A stretch of 32,721 nt of DNA from Lentisphaeria bacterium. GTDB taxonomy: Bacteria > Verrucomicrobiota > Lentisphaeria > Victivallales > UBA1829. The stretch is from positions 1-32,721 of the forward strand of contig JAFSZN010000003.1 in assembly GCA_017455665.1 (NCBI GenBank), written 5' to 3'. Below are positions 25,906 through 30,872 of the stretch, piece by piece. The stretch's first letter is position 1; each line of letters begins with the position of its first letter. Made by a program: the position numbers and the translations under genes. The notes beneath the pieces were generated by a model. It saw only the letters and a list, made by a program, of their open reading frames with translations. It ran no database searches and was not told the DNA's origin.

Positions 25906-26370
25906 TCATTCCCTCTGACAGAATAAATCCGGTCCTGGGGAGATCGTGTGAATGGTATTAGGCGGATACAAATACAAAATCTGCATGCGGAGAAGACGCG
26001 CGGTCAGAATAAACGCGTTCTCCGCCTGTTGTTCAGTTTGCGCCGCGCGGCGATTCCGAAGTTTCCGGGCGAGCCCGAACGCCGCGCCGAGGAGCAGGGA
26101 GATCAGCACGCCGGGGAGCGGCTGCCCGTGAACAGTGTTGATGCCGAGTTCGCGGTGCAGGAATTCCGAAGCGGCGGACCTGATGGAGTCGGTGAAAAGG
26201 AAGATCGAAGCGGCGGCTTCATCCTGCGAGGCGGATTCCGCCTCGACGGCTTCCGCAGACACGGCGTATTCGCCCGCTCTGGACGCGTCAAACGCATCCA
26301 CGGCGAGGGCCTCGAACGAGAAGCCCGCCGTGAGCAGGATCAAAGCCAGGATTGTCAGAAGCCGTTTCAT
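25906..26370 (-). CDS. Small secreted protein with an internal sorting-like segment
   Basis: A 154-residue exported protein I do not recognise. The signal peptide is residues 1-23 (cut after ALA). Residues 24-60 are rich in Ala, Glu and Ser. PLPG (84-87), a hydrophobic span (88-101) and the basic cluster RKLRNRR (102-108) mirror the tail of the neighbouring 226-residue protein. Here another 46 residues follow, so the signal is not at the end. Either a stop was lost by mutation or frameshift, or this is a plain membrane protein with a cytosolic tail. The ATG has GAAGGA 9 nt upstream and a good promoter (26434-26406), so expression is likely. Confidence 0.7.
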   Translation of the reverse strand: MKRLLTILALILLTAGFSFEALAVDAFDASRAGEYAVSAEAVEAESASQDEAAASIFLFTDSIRSAASEFLHRELGINTVHGQPLPGVLISLLLGAAFGLARKLRNRRAAQTEQQAENAFILTARLLRMQILYLYPPNTIHTISPGPDLFCQRE

Positions 26371-26405
26371 GAAGCTATGTCCTTCATAGTAGTTGTAAAT
26401 ATATA

Positions 26406-26434
26406 ACTATACACTACCGGAATCGTTTTTTCAA
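26406..26434 (-). promoter_or_regulatory. Promoter of the 154-residue secreted protein
   Basis: Minus-strand TTGAAA (26434-26429), 17-nt spacer, TATAGT (26411-26406). Leader about 30 nt. It lies at the edge of a 325-nt gene-poor stretch (26371-26695) that is AT-rich to about 26520 and then holds a gene fossil. Confidence 0.68.
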
Positions 26435-26519
26435 GAAAACATAACAAAAAAACAGCTTTTTTTGGAAAAATAAGGATATTTCGTTAGAAAATAAATGTCT
26501 ATGTCTGAAAAATAATTAA

Positions 26520-26660
26520 CCTCAACCTGTTCCGGTCATAGTTGGCTTGCTGGGCGATTTCGACGGCGACAAAGTCAACGACATCGCCATGATCAACGCT
26601 GGCAGAAGCGGTACTTTTTTATCTTTTTCGTTGATCGAAATGACAAAACGGATGCCATGA
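26520..26660 (+). pseudogene. 3' fossil of a gene with an FG-GAP/calcium-binding-like repeat
   Basis: A plus-strand frame of 46 codons with no start codon, opening after a TAA (26517-26519) and ending in TGA. It encodes GLLGDFDGDKVNDIAMINAG, in which D-x-D-G-D-x-x-x-D is the calcium-loop pattern of FG-GAP/VCBS or dockerin-like repeats common in bacterial surface proteins. The bases before it are AT-rich and non-coding. A terminator-like hairpin covers its stop. It looks like the surviving end of a plus-strand surface-protein gene whose 5' part was deleted. Confidence 0.5.
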
Positions 26661-26674
26661 TGTCATTCTTTTTT
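26639..26674 (+). terminator. Plus-strand terminator at the end of the gene fossil
   Basis: AATGACA (26639-26645) pairs with TGTCATT (26661-26667), followed by CTTTTTT. The arms flank the fossil's TGA, so it fits as the original gene's terminator. It also lies just beyond the stop of the minus-strand MEMO1-AMMECR1 gene. Confidence 0.5.
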
Positions 26675-26695
26675 GTAGAAGGCAGACGCCGTTCG

Positions 26696-28156
26696 TCACT
26701 CGTGGAAGACGATCGCCTCGAACACGGTGAACGACGCGCCCTCGCGCCAGGCGTCCGGCGGGAGCCCCGCCTTCACCGCGAGGTTGGTCAGCGTCTCCTC
26801 GATGCCCCAGCCCTGTTCCGGCGCGACCTGCGGCAGGAAGACCGCGGACCGTCCGTTCTTGGTCAGGGTCATGCCGTGCCGCCCGATCACGATGTCGCGC
26901 CAGGAGGCGACCGGGACGGCGGGCGTGAGGGCGGATATCTCGATCTCGACGCCGGCGAATTCCTGCGCGGTGAGCGGGAGAAACCTCGGATCGCGGAATG
27001 CGGCGTCGACGGCACGGCCGAGGACGGCTTTCCAGAGCGGACGGTACGGCTGGATCTCACCGATGCAGCCGCGCAGACGATGGTTCTGCTTAAGGCTGAG
27101 CGTCACGAACGCGCCCATGTTTTTGCGGAGCGCGGGGGACAGCGCGGCCTGGTTCACGCCGAGTGCGTCCGCCGTGGGGACCATGCGCGTGTTCAGGGCG
27201 TACTGGATGGCGCGGCGGGCGAGGTCGAGCAGGAAGGACTTGTCGGCGGCGGAAAGCGAGCCGCAATCCGCTTCCTCCTTTGCTTCGGTCCGTTCCGGCG
27301 CGGGCGGGAACTCCGCATGGAATCCGATGGAGCAGTAGCATACGAAACGGGAGAAGTCGCGAGACTCGTCCGAGCTGGTGGCGTAGTGAAGCACGGAGCC
27401 GGTGCAGTCGTCGGGAAGCATCCGGAGCGCGGCGCGGATCGGTTCGCGTCCGCAGATGGTCGCGCCGGATTCGTCCACGATGCGCTCGAAGCGGGCAACG
27501 TCGCGTCGGACGATCGCGTCGGCGGCATCGAGGTTGAGCGCACGCGTTTTCGCCTCGGTGTCCTGCGGGAAGGGTTCGTAGTCGAAATCGCTGCCGTAAT
27601 GGATGAAATCCGAGCTGACGACCAGGAGGACGTCGTCGACGAGGAACGGCTTCAGCGCGGCGGCGAGGGCGTCGGCTGCGTGCGAGCTCAGGCTGCCGAC
27701 GACGACCGGCAGAAGACGGAAGTCGCCGAGGCAGTGCTGAAGGAACGGATACTGGATCTGCGTGCTGTGTTCGACCCGGTGCACACCATCGTCCGCGCGG
27801 AACATCGCCGTCCCCAGCAGGGCGTCGCGCATGGAGGTGTCAAGCGGGATCGTGCCGAGCGGGGTGGAAACCGCGTCCGCCATCGGCAGGACTGCAAGGT
27901 CGCGGATGCCGTAGCGGTGGCTCGGCGCGAGCAGGATCACACGCCGGATCCTGTTGCGGTCGACCGCGGCATATGCATATCCGGCGGTCGGACCGGAATA
28001 CGGATAACCGGCATGCGGCACGACGATCACGTTGCACGGCGTTTCCGGCACAGGGCACGGCGCCAGAAACGAGTCGATCATGGGTTTGAGCCGGGCGGGA
28101 TCGCCGGGATACCACGAACCGGCGATGGTCGATGCGAGAATCTGCGATGCGGACAT
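26696..28156 (-). CDS. MEMO1-AMMECR1 fusion (AmmeMemoRadiSam system B and A components)
   Basis: A 486-residue fusion. Residues 1-280 are a MEMO1/YjjL-like metalloprotein of the extradiol dioxygenase LigB fold: PHAGY with H48, APSHR with H80, EHSTQIQYPF (129-138), SSDFIHYG with H186, and C235, matching the four metal-site residues of MEMO1. After a charged linker (284-300), residues about 302-486 are an AMMECR1 domain with LRGCIG (361-366), FRDPRFLPL and GVEIEISAL. In many prokaryotes these two proteins and a radical SAM enzyme are neighbours or fused; the reaction is not settled, and a redox or RNA/protein-modifying role has been proposed. No radical SAM gene is in this window. The ATG has GAAGGA 9 nt upstream. 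The gene follows yceD after 148 nt and a hairpin. Confidence 0.94.
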   Translation of the reverse strand: MSASQILASTIAGSWYPGDPARLKPMIDSFLAPCPVPETPCNVIVVPHAGYPYSGPTAGYAYAAVDRNRIRRVILLAPSHRYGIRDLAVLPMADAVSTPLGTIPLDTSMRDALLGTAMFRADDGVHRVEHSTQIQYPFLQHCLGDFRLLPVVVGSLSSHAADALAAALKPFLVDDVLLVVSSDFIHYGSDFDYEPFPQDTEAKTRALNLDAADAIVRRDVARFERIVDESGATICGREPIRAALRMLPDDCTGSVLHYATSSDESRDFSRFVCYCSIGFHAEFPPAPERTEAKEEADCGSLSAADKSFLLDLARRAIQYALNTRMVPTADALGVNQAALSPALRKNMGAFVTLSLKQNHRLRGCIGEIQPYRPLWKAVLGRAVDAAFRDPRFLPLTAQEFAGVEIEISALTPAVPVASWRDIVIGRHGMTLTKNGRSAVFLPQVAPEQGWGIEETLTNLAVKAGLPPDAWREGASFTVFEAIVFHE

Positions 28157-28276
28157 GGGACGAGTTCCTTCCGTAAAAAACCGTTGAAATGCGTTTCATG
28201 GAAAACATATCACAGGTTCCGGAAAATGCAAGCGCGAAATGCTGCAGAGACCGTTCCGGAACCGGCACACGGGAAA

Positions 28277-28299
28277 TGCCGCCCGGCGCAAGGGCGGCA
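28277..28299 (-). terminator. Hairpin after yceD
   Basis: Perfect 8-bp stem TGCCGCCC / GGGCGGCA with a 7-nt loop, starting 5 nt after the yceD stop; only ATTTCCC follows. It probably ends the lpxH-like > coaD > yceD transcript or weakens read-through into the MEMO1-AMMECR1 gene. A weak promoter (TTGCAT, 16 nt, TATGTT at 28231-28204) and a TGAAA-TGCG-TTTCA palindrome (28185-28198) follow. Confidence 0.5.
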
Positions 28300-28304
28300 C
28301 GGGA

Positions 28305-28916
28305 TCATTTCTTCGGCGTTTTCGATGCCTTCGGAGCCTTCGAAGAGGTCGATGCCTTCGGAGCCTTCGAGGCTTTCGAAGTCTTTGACGTTTTCGATGC
28401 CTTCGAGGATTTCGGTTGCTTCGGCGAAAGGTCCAGCGCGTCGAGCTGATCCCAGGGCGACGGCGCGGCTTCGTCCGGCACGGACTCGGCGGAACGGTCG
28501 CAGGAGCACGACGCATGGTTGAGGTTCGCGCCGCACACGGGGCAGATGCCCTTGCAGTCCGGAGCACAGTAGAAACAGGACGGAACGGCGAGAAGCAGTT
28601 CCTCGCGCACATCGTCCGTGAGGTCGACCTCCAGATCGCGGACTTTCTCGAAATGGAAGCAGAGGTCCTTGACGGCGATCGGGACGCGGATGTCGTCGAG
28701 ACAGCGCGCACAGACCGTGGCAAGCGGAACGGATGCGCTGCCGGTCACGATGAGGTCGGCGCCCGCCATGACCGCCGAAAGATGATACGTGATGTCGCCG
28801 GCCGGCGCGAGCGGCGGATCCGCGTCCGGTGGGAGTTCCAGAATATCGGAGGATTCCGTGCCGTCGAGCAGATACGGGGTATCGGGCAGGATGTGCGAAG
28901 TGTTAATCTTAATCAT
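28305..28916 (-). CDS. yceD: DUF177 / YceD family protein with Lys-Ser-Ala-Pro repeat tail
   Basis: YceD is linked to 23S rRNA accumulation and ribosome biogenesis in other bacteria. The 203-residue protein has the family CxxC pairs: C69-C72 in CARCL, and a Cys-rich cluster at 114-139 (CFYC, CKGICPVCG, CSC) of the type seen in DUF177 proteins. Residues 165-203 form a low-complexity tail of SKASK, SKAPK and TSK repeats with pI-raising lysines, which could bind RNA. In most genomes rpmF (ribosomal protein L32) follows at once; here the 148-nt gap is too short for it and the next gene is the MEMO1 fusion. The ATG overlaps the coaD stop by 8 nt, with GGAG 10 nt upstream. The tail is not part of the usual family. 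Confidence 0.85.
   Translation of the reverse strand: MIKINTSHILPDTPYLLDGTESSDILELPPDADPPLAPAGDITYHLSAVMAGADLIVTGSASVPLATVCARCLDDIRVPIAVKDLCFHFEKVRDLEVDLTDDVREELLLAVPSCFYCAPDCKGICPVCGANLNHASCSCDRSAESVPDEAAPSPWDQLDALDLSPKQPKSSKASKTSKTSKASKAPKASTSSKAPKASKTPKK
28308..28424 (-). repeat. Low-complexity 9-bp-like repeats in the yceD tail
   Basis: About 117 bp of degenerate tandem units related to GCCTTCGAA / GATGCCTTC (plus-strand reading), coding for K-S-A-P repeats. The frame is kept throughout. Such a tract is prone to length change by replication slippage. Confidence 0.7.
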
Positions 28917-29400
28917 GGTCGGTGCGCTCCATTTTTCTGCGGATGGCGGCGACGACTTCCGGGGGGACGAACGCGGAGATGGAGCCGCCGCAGGACGCGA
29001 TCTCGCGGATGAGACGGGAACTGAGGAAAGAATATTCCGGACTCGGCATCATGAAGAGCGTCTCGCAGGACGGATTCAGCTCGCGGTTCATGAGCGCCAT
29101 CTGGAACTCGTACTCGAAATCGGAAACGGCGCGCAGTCCGCGGATGACAGCCGAGACCCCGAACGAGGAAACCGCGTCGGCGAGCAGCCCCGTGAACGTG
29201 ACGGTGCGAACATTCGGGATGGATGCCGTGACCGCGCGGATGAGCTCGATCCGCTCGTCCGTCGTAAAGAGCGGGGACTTTTCCGAATTGCGCGCGACCG
29301 CCACCAAGACTTCGTCGGCAATGCGGGATGCGCGGCGGATCACGTCAAGATGGCCGTTCGTGACTGGATCGAAACTCCCGGGATACATAAGACGTTTCAT
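28909..29400 (-). CDS. coaD: Phosphopantetheine adenylyltransferase
   Basis: Fourth step of coenzyme A synthesis: transfers AMP from ATP to 4'-phosphopantetheine, giving dephospho-CoA. The 163-residue nucleotidyltransferase has YPGSFDPVTNGHLD (6-19) with the TxGH-type ATP motif ending in H17, RGLRAVSDFEYEFQMALMN typical of CoaD, and SSRLIREIA. Length is normal. The start overlaps the stop of the lpxH-like gene by 4 nt (ATGA), and a strong AAGGAGG site sits 10 nt upstream inside that gene. It in turn overlaps yceD, so the three are translationally coupled. Confidence 0.97.
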   Translation of the reverse strand: MKRLMYPGSFDPVTNGHLDVIRRASRIADEVLVAVARNSEKSPLFTTDERIELIRAVTASIPNVRTVTFTGLLADAVSSFGVSAVIRGLRAVSDFEYEFQMALMNRELNPSCETLFMMPSPEYSFLSSRLIREIASCGGSISAFVPPEVVAAIRRKMERTDHD

Positions 29401-30146
29401 GATCCGGACGCCTCCTTTTTGTCAGGTGAGCCGCACAAGCCGGCAACGCGGGCCGCCGGCAGCACGGAAAGCTCCGGCACGGCGGGATCATAATACATCA
29501 GCTCGGACGCCTGGGCGTACGCGGGCAGCACCTCCAGGGTCCGCCCGTCCGATGTCCTCGTGAGCCGGTCGTGGAAATGCCCGGCGAAAACGACGAAATC
29601 CGGCGGGCACGAGGAAAGATAATTCAAGGCCGCCTGCTCCGGAAAATACGTCTTGTGCGCCTGGTTCGTGGTGCGGAGACGTTCGCGGACATAATGGGCG
29701 AACGACGGCCCGAACGTGGGGCCGATGCACCACAGGAACCAGCGGGTCAGGATGTTGCGGAGAATGAACCGCAGGATCTTGTAGGAATGGTCCCGTCTGT
29801 TGATGCGGTCGCCGTGAAGCCATTGGGTGGTCCCGTCCCGGTACGAATCCTCGTCCGAATACGAAAACGCGTCAGGATAGGTCTTTGCCACGAAGAACTC
29901 GTGGTTGCCCTCCAGGAACACGATCTCGCGGCGCGCTTTTTCCCGGCGGCACCAGTCGAGAAAACGCCGATGCTCCTCGTTCTCATATCCGCGCAGCGCA
30001 ATCCAGAGGTCGAAGATGTCCCCGAGAAAGACGATCCCGATGTCCCCGGGCAGACGCGACACACTGTCGAGCATGCGGAAGAACTCGTCTTCCGGCTCGC
30101 AGCAGCTCAAATGCGCATCGGCGACCATCAGCCAGCGTTTGGACAT
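29397..30146 (-). CDS. LpxH-like metallophosphoesterase (UDP-2,3-diacylglucosamine hydrolase family)
   Basis: Calcineurin-like phosphoesterase of 249 residues, likely the lipid A pathway enzyme that cuts UDP-2,3-diacylglucosamine to lipid X and UMP at the inner face of the inner membrane. All metal motifs are present: DAH (10-12), GDIFDLW (42-48), GNHE (80-83), HGD (111-113) and GHFH (189-192). Classical LpxH has GNRD where this has GNHE, so it belongs to a divergent LpxH-like branch and could act on a different nucleotide-lipid. A hydrophobic patch (127-145) suits membrane contact. ATG 30146 is chosen over the GTG at 30179 because the family starts just before the first metal motif. It begins the coaD-yceD run. 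A TATAGT-like -10 lies near 30210. Confidence 0.83.
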   Translation of the reverse strand: MSKRWLMVADAHLSCCEPEDEFFRMLDSVSRLPGDIGIVFLGDIFDLWIALRGYENEEHRRFLDWCRREKARREIVFLEGNHEFFVAKTYPDAFSYSDEDSYRDGTTQWLHGDRINRRDHSYKILRFILRNILTRWFLWCIGPTFGPSFAHYVRERLRTTNQAHKTYFPEQAALNYLSSCPPDFVVFAGHFHDRLTRTSDGRTLEVLPAYAQASELMYYDPAVPELSVLPAARVAGLCGSPDKKEASGS

Positions 30147-30250
30147 ATATCGGAACAACCTTTCCCTGGTTTTCTCCACGGATCAAAAGAGAACGGACAA
30201 AAAACATATCATACTATATCACGAAAACGCAAAAAAGAAAGTGAAAGAGG

Positions 30251-30278
30251 TTGACTTTTGAAAAAAATATGCCATATT
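30251..30278 (+). promoter_or_regulatory. Promoter of the tRNA-Thr transcript
   Basis: TTGACT (30251-30256), 16-nt spacer, CATATT (30273-30278); TATTAA at 30275 is an alternative with an 18-nt spacer. It points to the tRNA gene 140 nt away, and a GGG follows at the likely start. No other plus-strand gene lies between. Confidence 0.5.
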
Positions 30279-30305
30279 AATAGGGTTGAAATACAGGTTC
30301 GGGCA

Positions 30306-30400
30306 ATCGGCGTCCATACAACGGCGCCTGACATTCCGGCATCGACGGATCCGCCGATCCTGCCGGAAGTGTCCGGACGGCCCGCCCCATCGACGCCGAT
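30306..30400 (+). ncRNA. Folded leader upstream of tRNA-Thr
   Basis: ATCGGCGTC (30306-30314) pairs perfectly with GACGCCGAT (30392-30400). Inside, TTCCGGCA (30334-30341) pairs with TGCCGGAA (30361-30368) around a CGGATCCG palindrome. These nested 9-bp and 8-bp stems lie between the promoter and the tRNA, with no coding frame. It may be a processed leader or a separate small RNA; I recognise no known family. Confidence 0.4.
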
Positions 30401-30420
30401 GCCGCCGGGAAAAGCATGAC

Positions 30421-30495
30421 GCCGGCTTAGCTCAGCGGTAGAGCTACGGTTTTGTAAACCGTCGGTCCTCGGTTCGAATCCGAGAGCCGGCTCCA
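30421..30495 (+). tRNA. tRNA-Thr (anticodon TGT)
   Basis: Full cloverleaf: acceptor GCCGGCT / AGCCGGC, D arm GCTC-AGCGGTA-GAGC, anticodon arm ACGGT-TTTGTAA-ACCGT with TGT reading ACA, short variable loop CGGTC, T arm CTCGG-TTCGAAT-CCGAG, discriminator T and an encoded CCA. It is one of only three plus-strand elements in the window. Confidence 0.96.
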
Positions 30496-30559
30496 TTTTT
30501 TGAACTTAAAACGCATGAATCCGCGACTTTTGAGATTGCGTGAAATCTCGTGAAATTTT

Positions 30560-30594
30560 GTGGATTTGATGCGTAAATCCACAAAAACGCATCA
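30560..30594 (+). promoter_or_regulatory. Two mutually exclusive hairpins after tRNA-Thr
   Basis: GTGGATTT (30560-30567) pairs with AAATCCAC (30575-30582), 8 bp. TGATGCGT (30567-30574) pairs with ACGCATCA (30587-30594), also 8 bp. The loop of the first is an arm of the second, so only one can form at a time. Neither is followed by a T run. Confidence 0.45.
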
Positions 30595-30731
30595 TCTGCG
30601 ATTGCACCTTCTTTTTTCGACGGTTCCCGAAAAAGATCAAGGGGGGCCTCAGCGTCTTTTCGTCAGCCGGTCAGCCGCATCCGGATTATATCCCTGAAGC
30701 ATGAGATAGCCCTGATTCGGACGCTATCGGG

Positions 30732-30757
30732 AAGAGTTTCATAAAAAACTCTTTTTT
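30732..30757 (+). terminator. Terminator-like hairpin before the surface-protein promoter
   Basis: AAGAGTTT (30732-30739) pairs with AAACTCTT (30746-30753), 6-nt loop, and the last arm runs into TTTTTT. The stem is AT-rich and so weak. It would stop read-through from the tRNA transcript. Confidence 0.5.
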
Positions 30758-30768
30758 CAAACCGGGAC

Positions 30769-30796
30769 TTGACATCCTGCCAAAGTCTGTTATATT
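30769..30796 (+). promoter_or_regulatory. Strong promoter of the repetitive surface protein
   Basis: Consensus TTGACA (30769-30774), 16-nt spacer, TATATT (30791-30796). Transcription should begin near 30803, giving a leader of about 70 nt. In that leader CAGTCCA can pair with TGGACTG (about 30830-30849), a small hairpin some 20 nt before the start codon. Confidence 0.72.
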
Positions 30797-30872
30797 ATTG
30801 CAATATTTAAATAAATACCATCAAATCAACAGTCCAGTCCTGTGGACTGGATCCAACTCCGCGGGTGAAAAC

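Larger units (their letters stand above)
30496..30768. other. Gene-free stretch between tRNA-Thr and the surface-protein gene
   Basis: No gene of normal size is seen. Near the tRNA are two similar 16-mers (AACGCATGAATCCGCGA at about 30510 and AACGCATCATCTGCGA at about 30586) and competing hairpins. A short minus-strand frame at 30723-30649 (ending GYNPDAADRLTKRR then TGA) resembles the end of a protein, but a stop directly precedes it. No integrase or att-type repeat of the tRNA 3' end was found. Confidence 0.5.

Noticed and set aside
28308..28424. Short repeats considered as a CRISPR array
   Set aside because: Units are about 9 bp, directly adjacent, in frame with yceD and without spacers.
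26657..28522. Plus-strand open frame of 621 codons over the MEMO1-AMMECR1 gene
   Set aside because: Antisense shadow; no ribosome site and no domain, and it runs through two minus-strand genes.
30209..30496. Minus-strand 95-codon frame beginning MEPALGFEPRTDGLQNR
   Set aside because: This is the well-known false protein read antisense through a tRNA gene.
30421..30872. Integration site of a genomic island at the tRNA-Thr 3' end
   Set aside because: No integrase gene and no direct repeat of the tRNA end were found inside the window; the other border would lie outside it.
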